DNA of 41,046 nt from Deltaproteobacteria bacterium. GTDB lineage: Bacteria; Myxococcota_A; UBA9160; UBA6930. Positions 8,391 to 16,491 of the stretch are shown here, piece by piece. The DNA is taken from NCBI GenBank assembly GCA_019312665.1, contig JAFDCZ010000082.1, forward strand, positions 1 through 41,046. Reading direction: 5' to 3'. Below the pieces are notes generated by a model. That model did no database searches and was not told where the DNA came from. It saw only the letters and a list, made by a program, of their open reading frames with translations. Each line of letters starts with the position of its first letter. Positions within the stretch are counted from its first letter, which is position 1. A program made the translations under genes and the position numbers.

Positions 8391-8436
8391 AAGAGGGCAA
8401 AGCCCTCTTTCAATAGGTCAATTGTAAACCCCGTCC
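8364..8436. repeat. 73-bp near-perfect palindrome between convergent genes (REP/MITE-like)
   Basis: Two 35-nt arms (8364-8398 and 8402-8436) are inverted copies with one mismatch and a 3-nt spacer (aaa at 8399-8401). The outer arm reads ggacggggtttacaattg and the inner arm cctattgaaagagggc. The stop codons of both the HAD gene (8388-8390) and the PBP1A gene (8384-8386) lie inside it. The last 20 bases of the right arm recur at 41001-41020. In RNA from either strand this would form a very stable hairpin, so it may act as a bidirectional terminator. The repeat-family name is an inference. Confidence 0.9.
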
Positions 8437-10822
8437 TGGTGACGGCGCGGTCGGCTTGTTCGGTGGGTTCGGTGCCTTCGGCGAAGGCCTGGAAGAGGGT
8501 CTGGTCGCTGGCCGAGGTGGCCAGCAAGCCGCTCTTGCTGTCGATGCGGGCGAACACGATGCCTTCGGGTACGGCGAAGTCACGTACGGGTCGGCCGGCC
8601 AGGGCTGCGCCCATGAATTCGATCCAGATCGGCAGGGCGGCGCGACCGCCGGTCTCGCCTCGGCCTAGCACGCGTTTCTCGTCGAATCCGACCCATACTC
8701 CGGTGGCCACGTCCGGGGAGAAGCCCACGAACCAGGCGTCTCCCTGGTCGTTGGTCGTACCGGTCTTGCCCGCGACCGGGCGCCCGAGGCTTCGGGCCCG
8801 GCGGCCGGTTCCACGCGGGTGATCGACGACGAGCCGCAGCACGGAGCTGGCCAGGTAGGCTTGTTGCGGTGGCATCGCGTAGCCCTCCGGTAGCTCGCCT
8901 TCTTCCGCGGGTTCGGGAAGCTCCGCGGTTTCAAGCGTCTCCTCGGTCGGCTCCTCCATGGGCGCCGCCAGAGGCAATGCCTCCAGGAGCACCTGGCCAT
9001 CGCGGTCGAGCACCCGGAGGATCAAGCGTGGTTCGACCCGTCGTCCGCCCGCGGCGAAGATCCCATACGCCCGGGTGATTTCGAGCAGCGTGACCGGGTT
9101 CGAGCCGAGGGCCAGGCCGAGGTTGCGCTCCAGCGGCCCTTCGATGCCGAGCTGCCGGCTGAATTCCATCACGTGGTCGATGCCGACGTCCTGCAGCAAG
9201 TGGATCGTGGCGTTGTTGACCGAGCGCGCCAAAGCCTCGCCTAGCAAAATGGGGCCGAGGAACTTGCGGCCGTAGTTCTCGGGGCGCCAGGTGAAGCCCT
9301 CGCTTTCGATGACCACGGGTCGGTCGTACAGGACCGACGCCGGTGTGTAGCCTCGCCCGAGAGCCGCGGCATACACGATCGGCTTGAAGGCGGAGCCGGG
9401 CTGACGCGATGCCTGTGTCGTGCGGTTGAACTCGCTGTCTTTGAAATCGTAGCCGCCGACCATCGCGAGGATGTCCCCGGTCTCGATCTCGAACGACAGC
9501 AGGGCACCTTGCGCTTCCGGATGCTGGGCCAGGCGGGCGCGTGGCAGGGCGCCTTCTTCGACCTCGTCGCTGGCGAGCATGACCGGCACGATGTCGCCCG
9601 CAGAGAATACCTTCGTGAGATCCTTCACCTCGCGGCGTCGTTCTTCCTCGCGCCGCGCCCAGCCGAGATCTTCGAGCCGGAGCTCGGCGTCGATGCCCGG
9701 TGCCAGGGCGATACGTGCGCGTTCCTTCTCCACATCGAGCACGAGCGCGACGAGAGGCCGGCCATGAGGTTCGGGTTGCTCCTCGAAAGCGTTCAGACGG
9801 GCGAGCTCTTCAAGGGCATCCGTCGGACCGTCGGCCTCCAGGTCTTCGACTCGACGGAGTGGCCCGCGGTACCCCCGGCGCCGGTCCAATGCTTCGAGCC
9901 CGCCTCGCACGGCGGCGACGGCCGCCGTTTGAAGATCCAGGTCGATGCTGGTTTCGATGCGCAGGCCGCCGTGAAGGACGGCGTCGTTTCCGAGAATCGC
10001 GACCAACGAGCGCCGGACCTCCTCGGTCACATAGGACGCCGCCGAGTTGGCTTCGGCCTCGCGATCACGGAGAAGCGGCGGCGATTCCACCGCCGTGGCA
10101 TGGGCCTCCGCACCGAGGAACCCCTCCTCCTGCATCCGGTCGAGCACGTACACGCGCCGCTCTTCTGCCCGTTCCGGATTCAGGTACGGCGAGTTGCGGC
10201 CCGGTGCCTTTGGAAGCCCAGCCAGCATCGCCGCTTCCGAGGCGTCGATCTCGCCGATCGTCTTGCCGAAGTAGGTGCGCGCCGCTTCGCCGATGCCGTA
10301 GGCACCCGCGCCGAAGTAGATCTGGTTCAGGTAGAGGTAGAGGATCTCGTCCTTGCTGAAGCGCTGCTCGATGCGCCGAGCCAGGATGAGCTCGCGGATC
10401 TTGCGCTTGTAGGTCTGCTCCGAGCTGAGCAGCAACTGCTTCACCGTCTGCTGGGTGATCGTGCTCGCGCCCTGGACCTTTTCCCCGCCGGCCCGCAGGT
10501 TGGCCCAGGCAGCCCGCAGGATGGAGAGGTAGTCGACCCCCGCATGCTCGTAGAAGGTGTCATCCTCGGCGGCCAGGAACGCACGGATCACGAGTCGCGG
10601 AACGTCTTCCAGGGGCGTCAGCTGGCGGCGATGCTCGTAGAACTCGCCAATTGGACGGCCTTGGCGATCGAAGACGTTGCTGGTGAGCGGGGGCCGGTAA
10701 TCGGCCAACGTCTCGAAGCTCGGCAGATCGCGGACGAACCCCACGTAGAACGCGGTGCCGGCAGCCCCCAAGGCCAGGCCCAGCACCACGACCGCTGCAA
10801 GCAGAATGCGGAAGGGGCTCAC
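8384..10822 (-). CDS. mrcA: Class A penicillin-binding protein 1A
   Basis: A bifunctional peptidoglycan glycosyltransferase/transpeptidase of about 812 residues. It has one N-terminal membrane anchor (ILLAAVVVLGLALGAAG). The GT51 domain shows AAEDDTFYEHAGVD, GASTITQQTVKQLLL and LNQIYFGAGAYGI. The transpeptidase domain shows SRQPGSAFKP (SxxK Ser nucleophile), SVNN (SxN) and KTGTTND (KTG). A central OB-like insert lies between them. GTG at 10822 is chosen because a TTG 14 codons upstream falls in a 35-bp tandem repeat. The C-terminal tail (TGFTIDLLKEGFALFQ) is encoded by the palindrome at 8364-8436 and is foreign to the family. Confidence 0.92.
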   Translation of the reverse strand: MSPFRILLAAVVVLGLALGAAGTAFYVGFVRDLPSFETLADYRPPLTSNVFDRQGRPIGEFYEHRRQLTPLEDVPRLVIRAFLAAEDDTFYEHAGVDYLSILRAAWANLRAGGEKVQGASTITQQTVKQLLLSSEQTYKRKIRELILARRIEQRFSKDEILYLYLNQIYFGAGAYGIGEAARTYFGKTIGEIDASEAAMLAGLPKAPGRNSPYLNPERAEERRVYVLDRMQEEGFLGAEAHATAVESPPLLRDREAEANSAASYVTEEVRRSLVAILGNDAVLHGGLRIETSIDLDLQTAAVAAVRGGLEALDRRRGYRGPLRRVEDLEADGPTDALEELARLNAFEEQPEPHGRPLVALVLDVEKERARIALAPGIDAELRLEDLGWARREEERRREVKDLTKVFSAGDIVPVMLASDEVEEGALPRARLAQHPEAQGALLSFEIETGDILAMVGGYDFKDSEFNRTTQASRQPGSAFKPIVYAAALGRGYTPASVLYDRPVVIESEGFTWRPENYGRKFLGPILLGEALARSVNNATIHLLQDVGIDHVMEFSRQLGIEGPLERNLGLALGSNPVTLLEITRAYGIFAAGGRRVEPRLILRVLDRDGQVLLEALPLAAPMEEPTEETLETAELPEPAEEGELPEGYAMPPQQAYLASSVLRLVVDHPRGTGRRARSLGRPVAGKTGTTNDQGDAWFVGFSPDVATGVWVGFDEKRVLGRGETGGRAALPIWIEFMGAALAGRPVRDFAVPEGIVFARIDSKSGLLATSASDQTLFQAFAEGTEPTEQADRAVTRTGFTIDLLKEGFALFQ

Positions 10823-10897
10823 GGCCCAGGCTCCACTCGGTTGCGGAAGCGGCTCACGGCCCAAGCTCCACTCGGCTGTGGAAGCAGCTCACTGGCC
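10818..10897. repeat. 35-bp tandem repeat at the PBP1A start
   Basis: Two full 35-nt units (10818-10852 and 10853-10887) and a 10-nt third fragment begin ctcacggccc/ctcactggcc and differ at a few positions. On the minus strand each full unit carries a GTGAGC, so the repeat duplicates the start region of the PBP1A gene and creates alternative in-frame and out-of-frame starts. Confidence 0.8.
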
Positions 10898-11008
10898 AGG
10901 ATCCCCCGATCTCGGCCGCACCGTAGCCGACGGCGCGGGCACTGCGCTAACCAGACCCCTCATCCTGCTTACGGGTTCCCCTCCTGGGGAGCTGAGGATT
11001 TCCTGAAC

Positions 11009-11962
11009 GTGTCAGTTCGACCCCTGCGCATGGCCTTCGTGATGGACCCGCTGGAGGCCATCGATATCGAAGGGGACACCACTTTCGTGCTGATGCTGGC
11101 CGCCCAGGAGCGCGGCCACGGCCTCTGGTATGTGGATCCTGCCGACCTCGGCGTGGACGCGCGCGGGGCGGTGGCCACGGCGAGGCCGGTCACCCTGCGG
11201 CGCGAGCAGGGCAACCATGCAAGCGTCGGCGAACCGAGCCACGTGGCCCTCGACGAGGCGTTCGACGTAGTCTGGCAGCGCAAGGATCCACCGGTCGATG
11301 GAGAGTTCATCGTCGCCACCCAGATCCTCGGGCTGTGTAGCAAGGCCCTGGTGTTGAACCGGCCGGCGGGCATCCTGGCCGCCAACGAGAAGCTCTACGC
11401 CCTCAACTTCCCCGATTTGATGCCCGAAACTCTCGTGGCCCACGAGATCCCCCGGCTGCTCGAGTTCCTGGACTCCCTCGGTGGCGAGATGATCGTGAAG
11501 CCCCTCGATGGACGCGGAGGCGAGGGGATCTTCCACGTCACCCGGGACGACCGGAACCTCAACTCGATCCTCGAGCAGAGCACCCGCTTCGGCGAGCGCC
11601 GGGTGATGGCCCAGCGCTACCTGCCGGATATCCGCATCGGTGACAAACGCATCCTGCTGCTCGAGGGGGAGCCGCTGGGCGCCCTGCTGCGGGTCCCCGC
11701 CGAGAGTGAGGTGCGGGCCAACCTCCACGTCGGTGGCAAGGCCGCCCCGGGCATCCTCGACGACACGGACCGAATGATCATCGAGCGCGTTGCCCCGTGG
11801 ATCCGCCGGGATGGCCTGTTTTTCGTCGGAATCGACGTGATCGGCGGCAAGCTCACCGAGATCAACGTCACCAGCCCCACCGGGATCCAGGAAATGAACG
11901 CCTTCGACGGTGCCCGCTACGAAGTGGCGGTGATCGAGGCGGTCGAGGCCCAGCTGGCCTAG
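11009..11962 (+). CDS. gshB: Glutathione synthetase
   Basis: A 317-residue ATP-grasp ligase that joins glycine to gamma-glutamylcysteine in the last step of glutathione synthesis. It shows the family N-terminus RMAFVMDPLEAIDIEGDTTFVLMLAAQERGH, then QRKDPPVD, LNFPDLMPETLVA, the ATP-grasp MIVKPLDGRGGEGIF, and the C-terminal VIGGKLTEINVTSPTGIQE. Length equals E. coli GshB (316). GTG at 11009 has gagg about 11 nt upstream; ATG at 11030 would lose the first strand. It is divergent from PBP1A across 186 nt. No gshA is in view. Confidence 0.95.
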   Translation: MSVRPLRMAFVMDPLEAIDIEGDTTFVLMLAAQERGHGLWYVDPADLGVDARGAVATARPVTLRREQGNHASVGEPSHVALDEAFDVVWQRKDPPVDGEFIVATQILGLCSKALVLNRPAGILAANEKLYALNFPDLMPETLVAHEIPRLLEFLDSLGGEMIVKPLDGRGGEGIFHVTRDDRNLNSILEQSTRFGERRVMAQRYLPDIRIGDKRILLLEGEPLGALLRVPAESEVRANLHVGGKAAPGILDDTDRMIIERVAPWIRRDGLFFVGIDVIGGKLTEINVTSPTGIQEMNAFDGARYEVAVIEAVEAQLA

Positions 11963-12036
11963 GACGGCTCCTGGCCACCCTCGGTGGGTAGGCTGGGCGA
12001 ACTCGCAACTCCGTCGATAAACCCCCGGTTTTCCTA

Positions 12037-12065
12037 TTGACACCGTCGGGGGCGCTCCCGATCCT
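12037..12065 (+). promoter_or_regulatory. Sigma-70-type promoter of the histone-like gene
   Basis: A perfect -35 TTGACA (12037-12042) is followed after 17 nt by GATCCT (12060-12065), a weak -10. Transcription would start about 90 nt before the ATG at 12165. A strong ribosome binding site (aaggagggg) lies just before that ATG. Confidence 0.5.
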
Positions 12066-12164
12066 CTGTGGTGTACCGCCGGTCTTCCCCCACCGCGGTG
12101 CGGTTCCTCCAGAGCCCCGCCTCCCCGGGCGGGCAATCTGAACCACACCAACAAGGAGGGGTCC

Positions 12165-12653
12165 ATGGCCACCAAGGTCGCAAGGACTGGAATCACACGA
12201 GAGAAGGGCTGGCTCTACTACCTCGACAAGAAGGGGCATGTGAGCCGGGCCAAGATGGCGCGGGGCGGCGGCAAGCCCTCCCGGGTCAAGCCCCAAATGG
12301 TCCAGAAGGCCGGTGTCGAGCGGGAAGACGGCTTCCTGTACTTCATCGACAAGCAGGGTGATGTCGCTCGCACCAAGATGGCGCGGCGAGGCCGCCCGGC
12401 CCGGCGCAAGACGGTCCGACGCAAGACCGCCCGCAAGACGACGCGGAAGAAAGCGGTGCGGAAGACCACGCGCAAGAAGGCCACGACGCGGAAGAAGGCG
12501 ACCACTCGCAAGAAGGCGTCGACCCGCAAGAAGGCCACCACGAAGCGCAAGACGGCGCGCAAGAAGACCACGCGGAAGAAGGCGGCCAAGCGGCCGGCTC
12601 GCAAGACCGCGCGGAAGACCACAGCGAAGCGCAAGACGGCCCGGAGGCGGTAG
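12165..12653 (+). CDS. Histone H1-like Lys/Arg-rich DNA-binding protein with duplicated N-terminal module
   Basis: A 162-residue very basic protein. Residues ~9-34 (GITREKGWLYYLDKKGHVSRAKMARGG) and ~50-75 (GVEREDGFLYFIDKQGDVARTKMARRG) are two copies of one module. From ~76 on, the chain is almost only K, R, T and A in RKKAT/RKTAR repeats, like the tail of eukaryotic H1 and bacterial AlgP/HctB-type proteins. It probably binds and compacts DNA (nucleoid-associated) or nucleic acid generally; the folded module may mediate contacts. It has its own promoter (TTGACA at 12037), a strong SD, and a hairpin terminator right after it, so it is a single-gene unit likely expressed at a high level. Confidence 0.8.
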   Translation: MATKVARTGITREKGWLYYLDKKGHVSRAKMARGGGKPSRVKPQMVQKAGVEREDGFLYFIDKQGDVARTKMARRGRPARRKTVRRKTARKTTRKKAVRKTTRKKATTRKKATTRKKASTRKKATTKRKTARKKTTRKKAAKRPARKTARKTTAKRKTARRR

Positions 12654-12676
12654 CACTCATCGCCTCAGTGTCTGAG

Positions 12677-12709
12677 AAGGCGGTCGACCTCGGGGTCGGC
12701 CGCCTTCTT
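12677..12709 (+). terminator. Rho-independent-like terminator after the histone-like gene
   Basis: A 13-bp stem with one G-U pair: aaggcggtcgacc (12677-12689), loop tcgg, ggtcggccgcctt (12694-12706), then cttctt. It starts 24 nt after the stop at 12653. Confidence 0.75.
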
Positions 12710-12731
12710 GCGTCATGGCGCCCGCCCGTTC

Positions 12732-12756
12732 GAGGTGCCGCGTTTTGCTGCACCTC
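12732..12756. promoter_or_regulatory. Inverted repeat upstream of the NtrC-type regulator (possible operator)
   Basis: Perfect 7-nt arms gaggtgc (12732-12738) and gcacctc (12750-12756) are separated by 11 nt, ending 25 nt before the GTG start at 12782. The spacing suits a dimeric regulator or a leader hairpin; nothing else supports a function. Confidence 0.3.
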
Positions 12757-12781
12757 TCGCCGATCGCTAGGGTGCTTTGAC

Positions 12782-14266
12782 GTGGTCCCGGAACCCCTGA
12801 CCAGCATCGAGGGCGCTCGCCAGGGCGTCGGCAAGGACGAGCGGCCCTTCCAGGTGCTGCTGGTCGACGATGAGGTCGCCATTCTCGAATCCCTCGAGCT
12901 GACGCTCGCCGAGGACTACACGGTCTTCGCCGTCGACAACGGCCTGGATGGCCTCGAGATCCTCGAGAACGAAGAGATCGACTTGGTGATCGTCGACCAG
13001 GTGATGCCGGAGATGACCGGCGTCGAGTTCCTGGAGAAGGTGATCGAGATCCGCCCGTCCTGCGTGCGGATGATGCTCACAGGCTATGCGGACATCAACA
13101 TGGTCGTTCGGGCGATCAATGAGGGCCGCATCTACCGCTACATCCAGAAGCCCTGGGAACCGGATGAGCTGCGCCTCGATGTGAAGCGTGCCCTCGAGGC
13201 GTATCGCTTGAACGCTGAGAACGCCCAGCTGACCGCGGCCCTGGCCCAGGCCAACGAGCAGCTGCGGGCCGAGAACATCTACCTGCGCCGCGAGGTCGAG
13301 CGGCAATACGCCTTCGATCAGATCATCGGGGCGAGTCCGGCCATGCAACGCGTCTTCGACGTGATGGAGAAGGTGGCCCAGACCGACGCGACGGTGCTGC
13401 TCTCCGGCGAGACCGGCACTGGCAAGGATCTGGTGGCGCGCGCGATCCACTACGCAGGCGAGCGCAAGGAGCATCGCTTCGTCGCCCAGAACTGCGGCGC
13501 GCTGCCGGACACGCTTCTCGAGAGCGAGCTCTTCGGCCACAAGCGCGGTGCCTTCACGGGCGCCCACCAGGACAAGAAGGGGCTCTTCGAGGTGGCCGAC
13601 GGCGGCACGATCTTCCTCGATGAAGTCGGCGAGACCGAGCCGGGCATGCAGGTGCGCCTCCTGCGGGTGCTCCAGGACGGAGAGATCCGTCCCCTGGGCT
13701 CGTCGGATACCCGAAGGGTGGACGTGCGCATCATCGCTGCGACCAATCGGGACCTCCGCAACGAAGTGAAGGAGGGTCGCTTCCGGGAGGATCTCTACTA
13801 CCGGCTGCGTGTGGTCGAGGTCACGATCCCGCCGCTGCGCGAGCGGCGCGAGGACATTCCGACCCTGGCTCACCACTTCCTGGACATCACGAACGAACGT
13901 ATGGGCCGAAACCTGGCGGGTTTCACCAACGCCGCGATGGATCGCCTCACGGCCCATGCCTGGAGCGGCAACGTCCGCGAGCTCGAGAATGAAATCCAGC
14001 GAGCGATCGCTCTGGCGGGAGACGAGGAGACGATTTCCGAAAGCATGCTTTCGGAGCATTTGCGTGCGGAATCTCCCCGCGAACCCGCAGGTGCAAGCCC
14101 CTCCCTCCTCAAGGAACGCGATCTCAACCGGGCCGTCGATGCCCTCAAGCGAAGCATGATCGCTCACGCCATCGAAGAAGCCGGCAGCAAGACCCGCGCG
14201 GCGGAGCGGCTCGGGATCCCCAGGCAATCGCTTCAGAAGATGATGAAGCGCCTCGAGATGGACTGA
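12782..14266 (+). CDS. NtrC-family sigma-54-dependent response regulator
   Basis: A 494-residue three-domain activator. The receiver domain (~24-140) has VLLVDDE, the phosphoacceptor Asp72 in LVIVDQVMPEMTG, and a Lys in YIQKPWEPDEL. A coiled linker follows. The AAA+ domain has Walker A GETGTGKD, the sigma-54-contacting GAFTGA loop, Walker B GGTIFLDEVGE, and arginine-rich RREDIPTL and WSGNVRELENEI. The C-terminal Fis-type helix-turn-helix is KTRAAERLGIPRQSLQKMMKRLE. It activates RNA polymerase with sigma-54 when phosphorylated. The GTG start follows aggg by 8-9 nt; earlier in-frame codons run through the terminator region and are rejected. The targets and partner kinase are unknown; a kinase lies at 6464-7654. 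Confidence 0.92.
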   Translation: MVPEPLTSIEGARQGVGKDERPFQVLLVDDEVAILESLELTLAEDYTVFAVDNGLDGLEILENEEIDLVIVDQVMPEMTGVEFLEKVIEIRPSCVRMMLTGYADINMVVRAINEGRIYRYIQKPWEPDELRLDVKRALEAYRLNAENAQLTAALAQANEQLRAENIYLRREVERQYAFDQIIGASPAMQRVFDVMEKVAQTDATVLLSGETGTGKDLVARAIHYAGERKEHRFVAQNCGALPDTLLESELFGHKRGAFTGAHQDKKGLFEVADGGTIFLDEVGETEPGMQVRLLRVLQDGEIRPLGSSDTRRVDVRIIAATNRDLRNEVKEGRFREDLYYRLRVVEVTIPPLRERREDIPTLAHHFLDITNERMGRNLAGFTNAAMDRLTAHAWSGNVRELENEIQRAIALAGDEETISESMLSEHLRAESPREPAGASPSLLKERDLNRAVDALKRSMIAHAIEEAGSKTRAAERLGIPRQSLQKMMKRLEMD

Positions 14267-14282
14267 GCGTCTCCAGCTGCGC

Positions 14283-15266
14283 TCAGAGTGCCCGCCAGAG
14301 GCGGAGCCAGTCCCAGGCGGTCTGGACGATCGTCTCCAAGTCGGAGTGGTGCGTCTGCCAGCCGTAGGCCATGCGGAAGCGGGTGGCGTCGGCGACGAGG
14401 ACAGGGGGGTCACCGGCGCGGCGCGGCGCGTCTTCGCATGGAACCGGCATTCCCACGACCCGGCCGACGCCTTCGATGACTTCGCGATTGCTCAGGCCCG
14501 CTCCGCTGCCCAGGTTGAAGGCTCCTCCCGGGCCTCCGCCGAGCAACCCCTCGATTGCGGCTACATGGGCGGCAGCGAGATCCGTGACATGCACGTAGTC
14601 GCGGACGCAGGTGCCGTCCGGTGTCGGGTAATCCGTGCCGAAGAGCTTCAGCGCGGGCCGGAGCCCAGCAGCGGCTTCGAGGGCGAGAGGGATCAGGTGG
14701 GTTTCGGGCTCGTGGCACTCGCCCAGGCCACCGGCCGGATCCGCGCCGCAGGCATTGAAGTAGCGGAGGGCTGCCCAGCGCAGGCCATGGGCGGCCTCTA
14801 CGTCGGCCAGGATGCGCTCGACCATGGCCTTGCCCGCACCGTACGGGTTGACCGGGGCCAGCGCTGCGGTCTCCGCGATCGGCTGCGTCTCGGGGTTGCC
14901 ATACACGGCAGCGGTGGAGGAGAGCACGAAGGCGCGTGCGCCGTGGTGCAGCGCCCGGTCGATGAGGTTGGCCGCCGCCAATACGTTGTTCTGGTAGTAG
15001 GCCAGCGGGTTGGCCACGGATTCGCCCACTTGAATGGAAGCCGCGAAGTGCAGCACACCGTCGAAGGGGCCGTAGCGCGCCAGCAGGCGATCGATGCCCG
15101 CCCGATCCCCGACGTTGCAGCGCACCAGCGGCGCATCTTCCACCGCAGATTCGCGACCACTTCGCAGGTCATCGACCACCACCGCGGTGTGGCCGGCCTT
15201 TCGCAGAGCGCGCAGGGTATGGCTACCGATGTATCCGGCACCGCCGGCGACGAGAAGATGAGGCAA
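14283..15266 (-). CDS. galE: UDP-glucose 4-epimerase
   Basis: A 327-residue extended SDR enzyme interconverting UDP-glucose and UDP-galactose with bound NAD+. Visible: the Rossmann GGAGYIGS, DDLRSG, HFAASIQVGES, SSTAAVYG with the catalytic Ser/Thr, the YxxxK pair in NPYGAGKAMVE, RYFNACGADP, and GTCVRDYVHVTDLA. Length is near the usual 330-340. It is convergent with the NtrC-type gene (16 nt gap), and a 7-bp hairpin (14263-14286) spans both stop codons. It may feed surface polysaccharide synthesis, but no such genes are nearby. Confidence 0.93.
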   Translation of the reverse strand: MPHLLVAGGAGYIGSHTLRALRKAGHTAVVVDDLRSGRESAVEDAPLVRCNVGDRAGIDRLLARYGPFDGVLHFAASIQVGESVANPLAYYQNNVLAAANLIDRALHHGARAFVLSSTAAVYGNPETQPIAETAALAPVNPYGAGKAMVERILADVEAAHGLRWAALRYFNACGADPAGGLGECHEPETHLIPLALEAAAGLRPALKLFGTDYPTPDGTCVRDYVHVTDLAAAHVAAIEGLLGGGPGGAFNLGSGAGLSNREVIEGVGRVVGMPVPCEDAPRRAGDPPVLVADATRFRMAYGWQTHHSDLETIVQTAWDWLRLWRAL

Positions 15267-15318
15267 CGTTCCTCCGAGAGTCCACGCGACTGAACGACCC
15301 TGCTATTGTGACGTCCCG

Positions 15319-15843
15319 ATGGAGAACCTCCACGTCGCGGAGTTCGAGACTCGCCACGGCCTGATGCGCTGCGCCTCCACCGAGCGCGGCCTGGCCTACG
15401 TCCACCTGCCCCGGGCCGGTGGGCGCGGCCTTGACGGCTGGAGGCGCCGGCACGCCCCCGACGCCGAGCCGGTCACGGCCTGGGAGCCGAACCGGGTGGC
15501 CATCCAGCAGATCATCGAGTTCCTGGAGGGCAAGCGCTCCGGCTTCGATCTGCCCCTCGATCTGCGTGCGACGCCCTTCCAACAGCTGGTCTACGAGGCG
15601 CTGCTCGAGATCCCGTACGGCGAGACGCGTACCTATTCCGAGATCGCGCGGTGCATCGGCCAGCCCAAGGCGGTGCGGGCCGTAGGCACGGCCAACGGAG
15701 CGAACCCGATCTCGTTGGTCGTTCCGTGCCACCGCGTCGTTGCAGCCGGAGGCAAGCTCGGCGGCTACGCCGGTGGCCTGCCGATGAAGAAGCAGCTCCT
15801 CGCGATGGAGCACGCCAAGCCGCTCGCAGGCAACCTGCTGTAG
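15319..15843 (+). CDS. ogt: Methylated-DNA--protein-cysteine S-methyltransferase
   Basis: A 174-residue suicide DNA repair protein that takes alkyl groups from O6-alkylguanine. The active site VVPCHRVV contains the acceptor Cys. Upstream is the recognition helix-turn-helix YGETRTYSEIARCIGQPKAVRAVGTANGANP with the usual Arg finger, and downstream GGKLGGYAGGLPMKKQLLAME. The N-terminal domain is short, as in Ogt. The stop at 15841-15843 abuts the distal end of the cassette array. It is divergent from galE with 52 nt between. Confidence 0.93.
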   Translation: MENLHVAEFETRHGLMRCASTERGLAYVHLPRAGGRGLDGWRRRHAPDAEPVTAWEPNRVAIQQIIEFLEGKRSGFDLPLDLRATPFQQLVYEALLEIPYGETRTYSEIARCIGQPKAVRAVGTANGANPISLVVPCHRVVAAGGKLGGYAGGLPMKKQLLAMEHAKPLAGNLL

Positions 15844-15847
15844 AGCG

Positions 15848-15890
15848 GGGAAGCGGGAACGCCAACGCCTTGTCAGGCGGCGGGACCGAA
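15848..15890 (-). other. Possible truncated attC at the distal end of the cassette array
   Basis: On the minus strand, just after the stop of the gene at 15891, the sequence reads gccgcctgacaaggcgttgg. This resembles the R''-L'' end of an attC (GCCYAAC followed by AAGGCGTTG). No matching R' follows before the ogt gene, so it is at best a half site. Confidence 0.3.
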
Positions 15891-16337
15891 CTAGGGATCT
15901 TGGTGGAGAAGATTCCGGGACTCGCTCACGAACGGGGCCAGGTCGATCTGAACGAGCGTACCAAAGAACTTCGGTGCGCTGGGCCGAAGGCGATCGAAGA
16001 CTGCCGAGCGGTGATCGGGATCGTCTTCGATCGCGCGGGCTTGCCCCATGAGCGTTTCGCCGCGCACTAGAAGCTCAACGGGCGCCCCCTGGCCGCGGAG
16101 CTGGTGCCACCAGCGACCATCAGCGGCTGCGTAGATCGTGTCACCTTCGCGAAGGTAGTTCACTGGAAGGGTCTGGCCGCTGGGAAGCGTTATCAGCATC
16201 ACCTTGCGTGCGCGCTCGCCGTCAGGCTCCTCGCGCAGTTCGCGCTCCGCGCTGGGGTTCGCAACGCGGGCCATGTAGACCGCATAGCCCGCTACGAGCA
16301 CGAGCAGGGCGACAACCACGATCAGAACGTACTTCAC
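15891..16337 (-). CDS. Cassette gene 1: membrane-anchored protein, possibly DUF385/split-barrel nitroreductase-like
   Basis: A 148-residue protein starting (GTG) with one membrane segment, VLIVVVALLVLVAGYAVYMA. The remaining soluble part (VMLITLPSGQTLPVNYLREGDTIYAAADGRWWHQLRGQGAPVELLVRG) follows the strand order of DUF385 / deazaflavin-dependent split-barrel proteins, including WWHQLRG where those have WYHNLRA-like residues. The start codon is 5 nt from an attC R' box (ACCCAAC at 16343-16349 on the plus strand), as expected for an integron cassette with no room for a promoter of its own. Cofactor binding is unproven. Confidence 0.6.
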   Translation of the reverse strand: MKYVLIVVVALLVLVAGYAVYMARVANPSAERELREEPDGERARKVMLITLPSGQTLPVNYLREGDTIYAAADGRWWHQLRGQGAPVELLVRGETLMGQARAIEDDPDHRSAVFDRLRPSAPKFFGTLVQIDLAPFVSESRNLLHQDP

Positions 16338-16342
16338 ACGCC

Positions 16343-16475
16343 ACCCAACGGATCGGGCCTCAGCCGCGACAGACAGCGCTGACTGTCAGCGCCATGCCAC
16401 AAAGTCCCGATGCCAGAATGCTACCGAATTCAGAACGGCCCAGCTGTCTGTTGTCAGCCGCAGCCTTTGTTGGGC
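16343..16475 (-). other. attC-like recombination site (site 1)
   Basis: A 133-nt site whose minus strand begins GCCCAAC (R'') and ends GTTGGGT (R', GTTRRRY consensus). Between them are partly complementary arms sharing ACAGACAGC, plus an internal perfect hairpin GCGCTGAC-t-GTCAGCGC (16376-16392). The R' end shares the 17-nt string gccacccaacggatcgg (plus strand) with site 2. It lies between the stop of cassette gene 2 (16492) and the start of cassette gene 1 (16337). Confidence 0.8.
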
Positions 16476-16491
16476 GGCTGCGCTCAGCAGG

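Noticed and set aside
9509-11008. Long open frame upstream of and continuous with gshB
   Set aside because: It lies antisense to PBP1A and has low-complexity, Arg/Asp-rich composition; the glutathione synthetase fold begins only at about 11009.
14263-14286. Hairpin over the convergent ntrC-type/galE stop codons as a bidirectional terminator
   Set aside because: The 7-bp stem is real, but the loop is 10 nt and no T-tract follows on either side, so a terminator call is not supported.
15285-15310. Possible promoter TATTGT (15304-15309) for ogt
   Set aside because: The -35 region is poor and the site is so close to the start that the leader would be almost absent.
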